25,273 bases of DNA from CAG-307 sp964524125. GTDB taxonomy: Bacteria; Bacillota_I; Bacilli_A; Acholeplasmatales; Anaeroplasmataceae. The position numbers and the translations under genes are program-made. The notes beneath the pieces are model-generated. The model searched no databases, was not told where the DNA came from, and saw only the letters and a program-made list of their open reading frames with translations. Location of the stretch: contig CAZGBY010000023.1 in the NCBI GenBank assembly GCA_964524125.1, forward strand, positions 1 through 25,273, written 5' to 3'. This document shows positions 13,718 through 21,663 of this stretch, piece by piece. How positions within the stretch are numbered: position 1 is the stretch's first letter; each line of letters begins with the position of its first letter.

Positions 13718-14286
13718 TTGATAGTGGTTTTGGTGGATATGCGTTTTTAAAAGGAATCAATAATAAAAGTAGTACCTATTCATTAATAATGGATAGGGCT
13801 TTTTTTCCATATGGAAATAAAAGTTATGAATTCTTAAAAAAGAGAACAATTTTTTTAATATCATATTTAATTAAAAACTATAAAGTTGATATGGTTATAC
13901 TTGCATGTAATACTCTATCTTCAATGGTACTTGAAGATGTTAAAGTGCTATTTAATATTAAAATAGAAGGAGTTCTTAATCTATTTAAACTTAAAGAATA
14001 CAAAAATACTTTGTTTTTAGCCACAACAAATACTATTAAATATATTAAGGATAAATATAAAAATTTAGATTATTTAGATGGTTCTTTATTAATAGAATAT
14101 ATAGAACATCAAAAGTATAATGAGATTAAAGATTATATAAATAAAAATAGGAATCTATTTGATTCCTATACAAATATAGTACTTGGATGTACTCATTTTA
14201 TAATGATTAAGCATTTATTTAATAATTATATAAGCCAAGATGAATTATTTAACATTAAAATGTCTAATCGCATTTGCGACTCCTGA
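13702..14286 (+). CDS. glutamate racemase-like protein, C-terminally shortened
   Basis: A 194-residue Asp/Glu racemase superfamily protein; MurI normally has about 265 residues and makes D-glutamate for peptidoglycan. Key parts are present: IIDSGFGG at 5-12 (Asp7), MDRAFFPYGNKS at 30-41, ACNTLSS with catalytic Cys69, and GCTHF with catalytic Cys163. The region between the Cys residues is about 20 residues short, and nearly all sequence after CTHF, including the usual (I/V)DS segment and last helices, is missing. The C-terminal residues are read from DNA antisense to the end of the HAD gene, and it ends in TGA, rare here. The start is TTG 13702, after GAAAGGA, overlapping the exonuclease gene by 16 bp. 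It may be a decaying gene or a divergent racemase; a full murI elsewhere would be expected. Confidence 0.65.
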   Translation: MHIGIIDSGFGGYAFLKGINNKSSTYSLIMDRAFFPYGNKSYEFLKKRTIFLISYLIKNYKVDMVILACNTLSSMVLEDVKVLFNIKIEGVLNLFKLKEYKNTLFLATTNTIKYIKDKYKNLDYLDGSLLIEYIEHQKYNEIKDYINKNRNLFDSYTNIVLGCTHFIMIKHLFNNYISQDELFNIKMSNRICDS

Positions 14287-15051
14287 TGAATCATTTGATG
14301 TTGTAATAAAATCTACATATTCTTTTAAATCCATATTTCCATTTTCCATTAATACAGAAATACCTGCAACTTCAAACATTGACCTATCATTATCTTGATC
14401 TCCAATTGCCATAGTATCTTTAATATCAATGTTTAAGTGTTTAGCTAGTTTTTTAATTCCTAGACCCTTATTAGAATCAAAACTTTGAAATTCTAAAAAG
14501 ATGTTAGAAGAACGTGATACATTCATTTTATTACTTAAAGAGTTTGGTACTATATTAATAACTTTATCTAGATTTTCTTTACTTGATACAATCATACATT
14601 TAATAAATTTTGTATTTTGATTAATTGAGTAAAAATCAATAACTTTAGCTTCAATCTTATTGATTTTTTCTTCGACTGCTGTATATTCATTTTTTTCATT
14701 AGTAAGTAATGTACCATCATCTTTAAATGCATGAAAATTTAGATTATATTTTTTTGCAAATTCAAATACTTCAATTATATAAGAATAAGGAATTGTACAT
14801 GATGATATTATTTTTTTTGTTTTATTATTAATAATAACAGCTCCATTATAACAAATGCTATAACAATCATCTTTATTTAAATCAAGCATTTCATTTAAAT
14901 AAGTAATTCCAGCTAATGGTCTTCCTGTTGATATAACGAATTTACATTCTTTTAAAGATTTAATTGTATCTTGATTGTCTTGTGATACATTTTTATTTGA
15001 ATCAAGTAATGTGCCATCTAAATCGCACGCTATTAATTTTATATTGTTCAT
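14245..15051 (-). CDS. Cof-type HAD-IIB phosphatase
   Basis: A 268-residue HAD superfamily hydrolase of the Cof/YbiV subfamily, which removes phosphate from sugar phosphates, nucleotides or cofactors. Motif I is DLDGTLLDS (nucleophile Asp10, acid/base Asp12), motif II is VISTGRP, a Lys-containing motif III precedes SNIFLEFQSFDSNKGLGIK, and motif IV is IGDQDNDRSMF. The C2 cap between motifs II and III is of normal size. The start is ATG 15051, 4 nt after GGTGAT; the GTG at 15060 is part of that ribosome site. The gene is convergent with and overlaps the racemase-like gene by 42 bp, with no terminator between. Its C-terminus (ATSNDSSGVANAIRHF-like) is typical, so this gene appears intact and the other one disrupted. 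The substrate is unknown. Confidence 0.88.
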   Translation of the reverse strand: MNNIKLIACDLDGTLLDSNKNVSQDNQDTIKSLKECKFVISTGRPLAGITYLNEMLDLNKDDCYSICYNGAVIINNKTKKIISSCTIPYSYIIEVFEFAKKYNLNFHAFKDDGTLLTNEKNEYTAVEEKINKIEAKVIDFYSINQNTKFIKCMIVSSKENLDKVINIVPNSLSNKMNVSRSSNIFLEFQSFDSNKGLGIKKLAKHLNIDIKDTMAIGDQDNDRSMFEVAGISVLMENGNMDLKEYVDFITTSNDSSGVANAIRHFNVK

Positions 15052-15068
15052 TAAAATCACCAGTTATT

Positions 15069-15077
15069 ATTATATCA
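15069..15077 (-). promoter_or_regulatory. extended -10 promoter of the HAD gene
   Basis: On the minus strand TGATATAAT, a perfect extended -10, lies 17 nt upstream of ATG 15051, next to GGTGAT. Confidence 0.55.
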
Positions 15078-15095
15078 TATTGTCAAAAAATGTCT

Positions 15096-15125
15096 TAATG
15101 ATTTTTAATTTTTTTATGCATAATA
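15096..15125 (+). promoter_or_regulatory. candidate sigma-G-type promoter of spoIVB
   Basis: TAATG (15096-15100), an 18-nt spacer and CATAATA (15119-15125) fit the forespore sigma-G form (gnATR, about 18 nt, cAtnntA) except for the first base of the -35. The ribosome site GGCGGTGA starts 6 nt after the -10, so the leader would be very short. The match could be chance in AT-rich DNA, but spoIVB is a sigma-G gene in Bacillus. Confidence 0.35.
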
Positions 15126-15142
15126 TATATGGCGGTGAATCA

Positions 15143-16108
15143 ATGAAAAAGATATTCTTAATTTTTACAACTTTTATATTATTTGTATTTATAAATAAAT
15201 CTTATGCATCTAGTAATTATGTATATGTATCTGGAGACTCAATTGGTATAAAATTAAATACTAATGTAGAAGTTTTGGGCACTTATGGAATAAATGGAAC
15301 TGATGATATTTATACACCTTGGAAAAATAAAATTTATGAACATGATATAATCTTAAAAGTAAATGATAATGATATTACATCATCTTTAATGCTTGAAGAT
15401 TATATTAAGCAAAGTAATGGTAATGATTTGAATTTAACGATTAAAAGAAATGAAAATATTATTAATGTTAATGTTACACCTATAAAACAAAATAATAGTT
15501 ATTCATTAGGTCTTATAGTTAAGGATTATCAAATGGGTATTGGTACATTATCTTTTATAAATGATAATATGAAATTTGCGTCCCTTGCTCATAATATGAT
15601 AAAAGAAGATATTATATCTGGTGAGATATATTATGCAAATGTAACTGATATTGTAAAGCCTAAAGGTCAAACCCCTGGTAGTAAAAAAGGAGATATATTA
15701 CAAACTAAAATAGGTGATGTTTCTACTAATATGTTTATTGGTGTATATGGAGAGTTTTTATCTAGTAGTACTTTAAAGAATTTAGAACGTTATGAAATTT
15801 CAAATATAAAAGATGTACATAAAGGAAAAGCTTATTTATTAACTTGTATAGATGGTAATAAAGTAGAAAAGTTTGATGTTGAAATAAAAGAATGTTTAAA
15901 TCAAACAAAATGTGATGAAAAAGGCTTAAAAATAAATGTTATTGATGATAAATTAAAAGATAAAACAGGCGGTATAATTCAAGGTATGAGTGGGTCTCCT
16001 ATTATTCAAGATAATCGCCTTGTAGGATGCCTATCACATGTGTCTTTAAAAAATCCTTATGAAGGATATGCATGTTATGCTAAGTTTATGTATGATGTAA
16101 TAAGTTAA
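15143..16108 (+). CDS. spoIVB: SpoIVB, forespore-signal serine peptidase (S55)
   Basis: A 321-residue exported protein: signal/anchor helix at residues 1-22, a PDZ domain at about 30-115 (IYEHDIILKVNDNDI), then the S55 peptidase domain. Catalytic residues are His150 (SLAHNM), Asp268 (INVIDD) and Ser283 in GGIIQGMSGSPIIQ. The 15-residue Asp-Ser distance equals that of Bacillus subtilis SpoIVB (Asp363, Ser378), and VGCLSHVSLKNPYEGY is the usual C-terminus. In Bacillus, SpoIVB is secreted from the forespore and cleaves SpoIVFA to start pro-sigma-K processing, late in sporulation. It is shorter than the 425-residue Bacillus protein, mostly before the PDZ. ATG 15143 follows GGCGGTGA; the upstream open frame is antisense to the HAD gene. 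It is strong evidence for a sporulation programme. Confidence 0.93.
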   Translation: MKKIFLIFTTFILFVFINKSYASSNYVYVSGDSIGIKLNTNVEVLGTYGINGTDDIYTPWKNKIYEHDIILKVNDNDITSSLMLEDYIKQSNGNDLNLTIKRNENIINVNVTPIKQNNSYSLGLIVKDYQMGIGTLSFINDNMKFASLAHNMIKEDIISGEIYYANVTDIVKPKGQTPGSKKGDILQTKIGDVSTNMFIGVYGEFLSSSTLKNLERYEISNIKDVHKGKAYLLTCIDGNKVEKFDVEIKECLNQTKCDEKGLKINVIDDKLKDKTGGIIQGMSGSPIIQDNRLVGCLSHVSLKNPYEGYACYAKFMYDVIS

Positions 16109-16116
16109 TAATATAT

Positions 16117-16152
16117 AATAAAAAAGATAAACCGTAAAAAGTTTATCTTTAA
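16117..16152. terminator. shared terminator between spoIVB and the convergent small gene
   Basis: Ten-bp perfect arms (16123-16132 and 16141-16150) around an 8-nt loop. On the minus strand the stem runs into TTTTTTATT, so it fits best as terminator of the minus-strand gene; on the plus strand it is followed by AAAATTTTT and is weaker. Confidence 0.75.
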
Positions 16153-16160
16153 AATTTTTA

Positions 16161-16403
16161 TTAGAACGCATTTATTATTGCATAGATGAATGAGAAAATA
16201 ACACCCGCAACCATCGCAAATATTAATACACCGATTAATATTTTAGCCCATAATTGTTCAGTTACATTTACATAGCCTTTATTCTTTTTAGCTTCAAGCT
16301 TTTGTTGTTTCTTAAGTTCTTTTTCCTTTTCAGCTTGTCTTAATGCTTTTTGTTCATCATATATTTCTTTTTTAGTTTTACCTTCAGTTAAATTTTCTGC
16401 CAT
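16161..16403 (-). CDS. small C-terminally anchored membrane protein
   Basis: An 80-residue protein in two parts. Residues 1-45 are very charged (KTKKEIYDEQKALRQAEKEKELKKQQKLEAKKNKG region), predicted as a continuous helix or coiled coil. Residues 52-78 are one hydrophobic helix (LWAKILIGVLIFAMVAGVIFSFIYAIIN). This makes it a single-span, probably tail-anchored protein with its charged part in the cytoplasm. I do not recognise a named family, although small proteins of this shape are common in low-GC bacteria. GGTGAT lies 4 nt before the ATG. The gene stands alone, divergent from dinB with 74 bp between the start of this gene and the preferred dinB start region. Confidence 0.7.
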   Translation of the reverse strand: MAENLTEGKTKKEIYDEQKALRQAEKEKELKKQQKLEAKKNKGYVNVTEQLWAKILIGVLIFAMVAGVIFSFIYAIINAF

Positions 16404-16439
16404 AAAATCACCTTTTCGTATAATTATTTTTTAAAGTTA

Positions 16440-16448
16440 TGTTATAAT
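16440..16448 (+). promoter_or_regulatory. extended -10 promoter of dinB operon
   Basis: TGTTATAAT is a perfect extended -10 element 38 nt before ATG 16487. No SOS operator (GAAC-N4-GTTC) overlaps it. Confidence 0.6.
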
Positions 16449-16486
16449 TATATAATAAAAGCTTAAAAAAAGAAAGGGTGATTTTA

Positions 16487-17674
16487 ATGGATAATCAAAA
16501 AAATGTAAAAATTATCTTTCATATTGATATGAATATGTTTTTTTGTTCAGTTGCGTGCATTAAAAATCCTTCTTTAAAAGGTAAAGCTTTTGCTATAGGT
16601 AGAGCAAACACTACAAAAGGTGTTATCTCAACAGCTTCATATGAGGCAAGAAAATACGGTATACATTCTGCAATGAGCTTAACAGAAGCGTTTAGAATTA
16701 AGCCTGATTTAATTGTTGTAGAACCTGATATTGAACTTATAAAACATTATCATTATAAATTTATAAATTTAATAAGGTCATATTCGACACTTGTTGAGGT
16801 AGCTTCGGTTGATGAATGTTACGCTGATATGACGCAAATGTCTAAAATTAAACACCCACTTGACATTGCTAAAGAAATACAAAAAAAATTAGTTAAAGAT
16901 TATCATCTTCCTTGTTCAATAGGTATAGGTCCTACATTATTTTTGGCTAAGATGGCATCGGATATGAAAAAACCTTTAGGTATTACTATTATAAGAAAAA
17001 GAGATAAGGAAAGTATATTGTATCCTTTAAGTGTTAAAGAAATATTTGGTATAGGCAAGAAAACTTACCCTAAATTAATTGATAATGGAATTTGCACGAT
17101 TAAAGATTTTGAAAATAAGGATAATTATGATAAAATTATTTCTCTTGTAGGTATTAATACTTATAACTATGTTATTAATGCTATAAATGGTAGAACTTCT
17201 AATAAAATAGAACCCAATAGATATTCTAAATCAGAAAGTATTTCTGAATCTCAAACATATGATTCACCTTTAGTTAATGAAGATGATATACTTAAAGAAC
17301 TTAAGAAGATGACTAGAAATTTAGTTGATAAAATAATTAGTAAAAATTTAATGACTAAAACAATATCTATTACTTTAAGAAATAAAGCATTTAAAACGAT
17401 TACTAGGTCTAAAACTGTAGAATATACAACTGATTTTTTAGATATTTATAATGTAGTATGTGATCTATTTGAGGATAATTATACACAAGAACCATTAAGA
17501 CTTGTTGGAGTAGGCCTTTCTAATTTAAAGGATAAAAAAGAAGTGCTGATGGAAGAGTATAATTTATTTACTTATGAAGAAATATTAAAAAAAGAAAGTA
17601 AATTAGAAAAATTAGTATCTAAATTAAAAGAAGAATTTGGAGATTCTATTAATTTAGGTATAAAAAAAGAATAG
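16487..17674 (+). CDS. dinB: DNA polymerase IV (Y family)
   Basis: A 395-residue translesion polymerase that copies past damaged bases without proofreading. Catalytic motifs are HIDMNMFFCSV (Asp14; Phe19 in the steric-gate region) and SVDECYADMT (Asp109, Glu110). GRANTTKGVISTASYEARKYGIHSAM is the finger region and PCSIGIGPTLFLAKMASDMKKPLG is the palm/thumb junction. The C-terminal little-finger domain ends with EYNLFTYEEI, a likely beta-clamp-binding motif, and FGDSINLG. ATG 16487 is 4 nt after GGTGAT; the GTG at 16478 belongs to that site. Three more genes follow with gaps of about 10 bp or an overlap, so polymerase IV is co-transcribed with two flavoproteins and a peptidase. Confidence 0.93.
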   Translation: MDNQKNVKIIFHIDMNMFFCSVACIKNPSLKGKAFAIGRANTTKGVISTASYEARKYGIHSAMSLTEAFRIKPDLIVVEPDIELIKHYHYKFINLIRSYSTLVEVASVDECYADMTQMSKIKHPLDIAKEIQKKLVKDYHLPCSIGIGPTLFLAKMASDMKKPLGITIIRKRDKESILYPLSVKEIFGIGKKTYPKLIDNGICTIKDFENKDNYDKIISLVGINTYNYVINAINGRTSNKIEPNRYSKSESISESQTYDSPLVNEDDILKELKKMTRNLVDKIISKNLMTKTISITLRNKAFKTITRSKTVEYTTDFLDIYNVVCDLFEDNYTQEPLRLVGVGLSNLKDKKEVLMEEYNLFTYEEILKKESKLEKLVSKLKEEFGDSINLGIKKE

Positions 17675-17683
17675 GGTGATTAT

Positions 17684-18832
17684 ATGAACTTAGCAATAAT
17701 AGGTGGTGGAGCATCCTCACTCATGCTAGCAAGCTATTTAAAAAAGAATAATTCTAAAATTAATATAACTATATTTGAAAGAAATAAAGGTCTTGGTAGA
17801 AAAATACTTGCGTCTGGGAATGGTAAATGTAATTTTATGAATTATAAAGCTACTCCTGTTGATTATAATAATCCTTCTTTTGTAGAGGAAATATTTAAAA
17901 TGACTCCTAAAGATGAAGTTCTTAATTATTTTGATTCTTTAGGATTATTATTTAAGTTTGATAGTGAAGGTAGAATGTATCCTCAAACTGATTCATCATT
18001 GACTATTTTAGAGTTACTTACATCAGAACTTAAAGATGCTAAAGTATTACTTGAAACTGAGGTATTTAATATTAAAGAAGAAGATAATAAAGTTATTATT
18101 AATGATAATTTAATATTTGATTATGCGATACTAGCAAGTGGTTCTAGTGCATCTATACTTGAAAGAAAATCTTTAAATATTTATAACTACTTTAAGAATT
18201 TAAATTTAAATTTTATTAAACCTACTCCTGTGCTTGTAGGTTTGAAAACAAAAGAAAATTTTAAATTACTACAAGGTTTAAGATGTAAATGTAAGATTAA
18301 ATATGAAGGTACTAAGTTATATGAAGAACAAGGAGAAGTAATATTTAAATCAGATGGTATATCTGGCATATGTATTATGAACGCATCTCGTTATTTTAAA
18401 GTGAATTCTAAACTTAAAATAGACTTATTACCATCCTCGTCAAAAGATGAAATTTTATTTAAGATAAATAAAAGAAAAGATGAATCTTCAAACCCTGATT
18501 TTTATTTGACAGGTATTTGTCATAATAAGTTAAAAGAATATTTAATTAAAAATAATATTACAAATCCAAAAGACGTTTCTAATGTTTTAAAAGAATTTAC
18601 TATAAGTGTAGTAGGCCTTTATTCACTTGAAGAAGCACAGGTTGCACGTGGTGGAATTGAAGTTTCAGAACTAAACAAAAACTTATCTTTAAAGAAATAT
18701 CCACATATATTTGCGTGTGGTGAGGTTTTAAATATAGATGGAGCTTGTGGAGGCTATAATTTATTATTTGCGTTTACATCAGGACTTCATATTGCTAAGG
18801 AGTTGTTAAGATATGAGAATAAAGGTTTCTAA
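17684..18832 (+). CDS. HI0933/YhiN-family FAD-binding protein
   Basis: A 382-residue flavoprotein of the HI0933 (BaiN/aminoacetone oxidase-like) family, usually annotated NAD(P)/FAD-dependent oxidoreductase. The N-terminal dinucleotide motif is AIIGGGASSLMLASYL at residues 4-19, followed by the family signature GLGRKILASGNGKCNF at about 36-51. The C-terminal FAD contact is FACGEVLNIDGACGGYNLLFAFTSG. Also typical are GRMYPQTDSS and the AQVARGGI stretch. The physiological substrate is not settled for this family; one clostridial member (BaiN) acts in bile-acid 7-dehydroxylation, which should not be assumed here. GGTGAT of the dinB tail provides the ribosome site. It overlaps the next flavoprotein gene by 20 bp. 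Confidence 0.85.
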   Translation: MNLAIIGGGASSLMLASYLKKNNSKINITIFERNKGLGRKILASGNGKCNFMNYKATPVDYNNPSFVEEIFKMTPKDEVLNYFDSLGLLFKFDSEGRMYPQTDSSLTILELLTSELKDAKVLLETEVFNIKEEDNKVIINDNLIFDYAILASGSSASILERKSLNIYNYFKNLNLNFIKPTPVLVGLKTKENFKLLQGLRCKCKIKYEGTKLYEEQGEVIFKSDGISGICIMNASRYFKVNSKLKIDLLPSSSKDEILFKINKRKDESSNPDFYLTGICHNKLKEYLIKNNITNPKDVSNVLKEFTISVVGLYSLEEAQVARGGIEVSELNKNLSLKKYPHIFACGEVLNIDGACGGYNLLFAFTSGLHIAKELLRYENKGF

Positions 18833-20381
18833 TATTAAAGTTAGTGTTAAAGATGGTCTTGATAACTTAAAAGAGATTATTGCAAAGAATTTAAAATGTT
18901 CTTTAAATTCTATTGATGATTATAAGATAATATCTAAGTCAGTAGACGCTAGAAAAAAAGATGATATATTTTATGTAATGTCATTCATAGTACTTGGTAA
19001 TTTTAAAGAGTCTATATTTAAAAATAAACATGTAAGTAAATATAAAGATTTAGATATAAAAATGAAATATTCTAATTTTACATCACCATATAATCCAGTT
19101 ATAGTTGGATTTGGACCTGCTGGAATATTTGCATCACTTTATTTAACTAGATGTGGTGCAAATCCTATTATAATTGAACGTGGAAGTAAAATGGAAGATA
19201 GAATTAAAGATGTAGAAGAATTTTTAATTAAAAAGAAATTAAATATTGATTCTAATATTCAATTTGGTGAAGGTGGAGCAGGTACATTTTCTGATGGAAA
19301 GTTACAAACTAATTCAAATGATCCATTAATAGGTTATATTTTAAACGAGTTTGTCAGATATGGTGCACCACAAGAAATTAAATATGAATCACTTCCACAT
19401 ATTGGTACTGATAATTTAAGACTTGTTATTAAAAATATGAGAGAAGATATGATACAAAGAGGTGCTAGATTTTATTTTAATACTAAACTAGAAGATATAG
19501 AGCTATGTGATGATTATGTAATTGCAAAAACTAATAATAACTTAGAATTTAAAACTTGTCATTTAATATTAGGTTTAGGTCATAGTGCAAGAGATACATT
19601 TAAAATGTTATATTCTAAGAATGTTTTAATGGAACCTAAAAGCTTTTCTATGGGTGTTAGAGTAGAACATAAAAAAGAATTTATTAACAATATGCAATAT
19701 TCTACCTTTAGTAAGTATTTAGATCCTGCTTCATATAAATGTGCTATTCACCTAGAAAATGGAAGAAGTCTATATACATTTTGTATGTGTCCAGGTGGAG
19801 AGGTTATGGCATCTACATCAGATATGAAAAGTATAGTTACAAATGGTATGAGTTATTTTAAAAGAGACAAAGAAAATTCAAATGCAGCACTACTTGTAAA
19901 TGTAGATGTTAAAGATTATTATAAGAATAGTCCACTTGATGGAATGTACTTTCAAGAATATTATGAGAAAGAAGCGTTTAATATATCTTCAGATTATAGG
20001 GCACCTTGTAACTTGATGAAAGAATTTTTAGAAGGTAGTGTCGCAAGTACATACAGAAGTGTTAAACCTTCTTATCCTCATGGTGTTGTATTTTCTTCAT
20101 TTGATAAATGTCTACCTTCATTTGTAGTTGAAACATTAAAAGAAGGTCTTATTTTAATGGATAAGAAAATGAAAGGCTTTTACTGTGAGGATGCAATACT
20201 TACTGGTATTGAATCAAGAAGTTCATCACCAGTTAGAATTTTAAGAGATGAAAATGGTATTACAAATAAGTTCATATATCCAATAGGTGAAGGTGCAGGA
20301 TATGCTGGTGGAATTACAACTGCTGCGCTTGATGGACTTAAATGTGCAATGAAAATAGTAAATGATTATGTTAAAAAATAG
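18813..20381 (+). CDS. COG2509-type FAD-dependent dehydrogenase
   Basis: A 522-residue protein. Residues 1-70 are the small N-terminal domain typical of this family, with KSVDARKKDDIFYVMSF at about residue 44-60. The FAD fold then starts at VIVGFGPAGIFASLYLTRCGANPIIIERG (about 93-121). NIQFGEGGAGTFSDGKLQT and GMRVEHKKEFI-like segments follow, and GIESRSSSPVRILRDENG with PIGEGAGYAGGITTAALDGLKCA forms the C-terminal FAD site. Function is not established for these widespread proteins, which are often annotated as oxidoreductases or NAD-utilising dehydrogenases. ATG 18813 lies inside the end of the previous flavoprotein gene with a GGAG ribosome site, so translation is coupled. Two unrelated flavoproteins in one overlap suggests a shared redox role, an inference. 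Confidence 0.85.
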   Translation: MRIKVSNIKVSVKDGLDNLKEIIAKNLKCSLNSIDDYKIISKSVDARKKDDIFYVMSFIVLGNFKESIFKNKHVSKYKDLDIKMKYSNFTSPYNPVIVGFGPAGIFASLYLTRCGANPIIIERGSKMEDRIKDVEEFLIKKKLNIDSNIQFGEGGAGTFSDGKLQTNSNDPLIGYILNEFVRYGAPQEIKYESLPHIGTDNLRLVIKNMREDMIQRGARFYFNTKLEDIELCDDYVIAKTNNNLEFKTCHLILGLGHSARDTFKMLYSKNVLMEPKSFSMGVRVEHKKEFINNMQYSTFSKYLDPASYKCAIHLENGRSLYTFCMCPGGEVMASTSDMKSIVTNGMSYFKRDKENSNAALLVNVDVKDYYKNSPLDGMYFQEYYEKEAFNISSDYRAPCNLMKEFLEGSVASTYRSVKPSYPHGVVFSSFDKCLPSFVVETLKEGLILMDKKMKGFYCEDAILTGIESRSSSPVRILRDENGITNKFIYPIGEGAGYAGGITTAALDGLKCAMKIVNDYVKK

Positions 20382-20390
20382 GAGGATATT

Positions 20391-21611
20391 ATGCTTAATA
20401 AAGAAGAATTTATATTACATAGAAATAAAATTACAAAAAATATGCCAAATGATAGTGTTTTAGTTTTATTTGCTAAAACGCCTTCAGAATTTAAAGAAGC
20501 GCCTAATAAGAATTTTTATTATGCAACAGGTATTAAAGAATGTGACGATATATGTTTTATTGTAAAAGAAAATGATGTTATTACAACTAAGATTTTAATT
20601 CAAAAATATGATGAATTTAAAGCTAAATGGGTTGGTACATCTTTAAATAGTGAAGAAGTGCTTGAAATTTCAGGGTGTGATATAGTTGACTATATTGATA
20701 ATTTTTATAGTGTACTTGAAGAGTATATTAATTTAGGATATTTAATTTATTTTGATTTTGAAGATGTTAATCATAAATCATATGCTAAATCAGAACTTGA
20801 TGGATTAGTTTTATACCTAAAAGAAAAATATCCATATATAAAAATAGAAAATGGAAGAAAGCATTTAAAAAACGCACGTACAATTAAAACTGAAGCTGAA
20901 ATTGAAGAAATTAAAAAAGCTATAGAACAAACTAGACTTGGTATTGAATCTTTGATGAAAAATTCAAAACCAGGATTATATGAATATCAACTTGAATCAT
21001 ATTTTGATAAAGAAATTAAATATTATGGCGCAGATGGATATGCATTTAATACTATAGCCGCTTCTGGTAAGAATGCGACATGTTTACATTACAGTACTAA
21101 TAATTCTATTATTAATGATGGAGATTTAATTCTATTTGATTTAGGGTCTACTAATAATCATTATTGTGCAGATATTTCAAGAACTTTCCCTGCAAGTGGT
21201 AAGTTTACATCAAGACAAAAAGAACTTTATAACATTGTACTTAATTGTCAAAAGAAGGTATTTGAATCGATTAAACCAGGACTTACTACTAAAGATCTAA
21301 ATAATATAGTTATTGATTATTATAAAGTAGAACTAAAACGTATAGGTTTAATTAAAGATGATAGTGAAGTTAGAAAATATTATTTTCATGGAGTATCTCA
21401 TCATTTAGGTTTAGATTGTCATGATTTATGTGATTATACACCACTTGAAGCTGGATGTGTAATTTCTAATGAACCAGGTCTTTATATACCACAAGAGAAT
21501 ATTGGTATTCGTATTGAAGATGATGTTTTAGTAACTAAAGATGGTTGTGTAAATTTATCTTCATCTATTATTAAAGAAATTGATGATATTGAAAACTTTA
21601 TGAAAAAATAA
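20391..21611 (+). CDS. M24 Xaa-Pro aminopeptidase (PepP-like)
   Basis: A 406-residue cytosolic metallopeptidase that removes an N-terminal residue before proline. An N-terminal creatinase-like domain (residues 1-165; NFYYATGIKE) precedes the pita-bread catalytic domain. Metal ligands are Asp in LILFDLGS, Asp in CADISRTFP, His in YYFHGVSHHLGLDCHD, Glu in SNEPGLYIP and Glu in IGIRIEDDVLV, all five intact. The length suits aminopeptidase P, and GVSHHLGLDCHD is the P-type form. GGAGG at 20382-20386 precedes ATG 20391, 9 bp after the flavoprotein stop. It is the last gene of the dinB operon; the next gene has its own promoter. Whether it is PepP or a related dipeptidase cannot be fixed from sequence alone. 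Confidence 0.88.
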   Translation: MLNKEEFILHRNKITKNMPNDSVLVLFAKTPSEFKEAPNKNFYYATGIKECDDICFIVKENDVITTKILIQKYDEFKAKWVGTSLNSEEVLEISGCDIVDYIDNFYSVLEEYINLGYLIYFDFEDVNHKSYAKSELDGLVLYLKEKYPYIKIENGRKHLKNARTIKTEAEIEEIKKAIEQTRLGIESLMKNSKPGLYEYQLESYFDKEIKYYGADGYAFNTIAASGKNATCLHYSTNNSIINDGDLILFDLGSTNNHYCADISRTFPASGKFTSRQKELYNIVLNCQKKVFESIKPGLTTKDLNNIVIDYYKVELKRIGLIKDDSEVRKYYFHGVSHHLGLDCHDLCDYTPLEAGCVISNEPGLYIPQENIGIRIEDDVLVTKDGCVNLSSSIIKEIDDIENFMKK

Positions 21612-21632
21612 TCTAACAAATGGAAATAATTG

Positions 21633-21641
21633 TGGTATACT
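21633..21641 (+). promoter_or_regulatory. extended -10 promoter of the 120-aa gene
   Basis: TGGTATACT lies 22 nt before ATG 21664, with GAAGTGGT as ribosome site. Confidence 0.5.
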
Positions 21642-21663
21642 ATTTTAAGAAAGAAGTGGTTAT

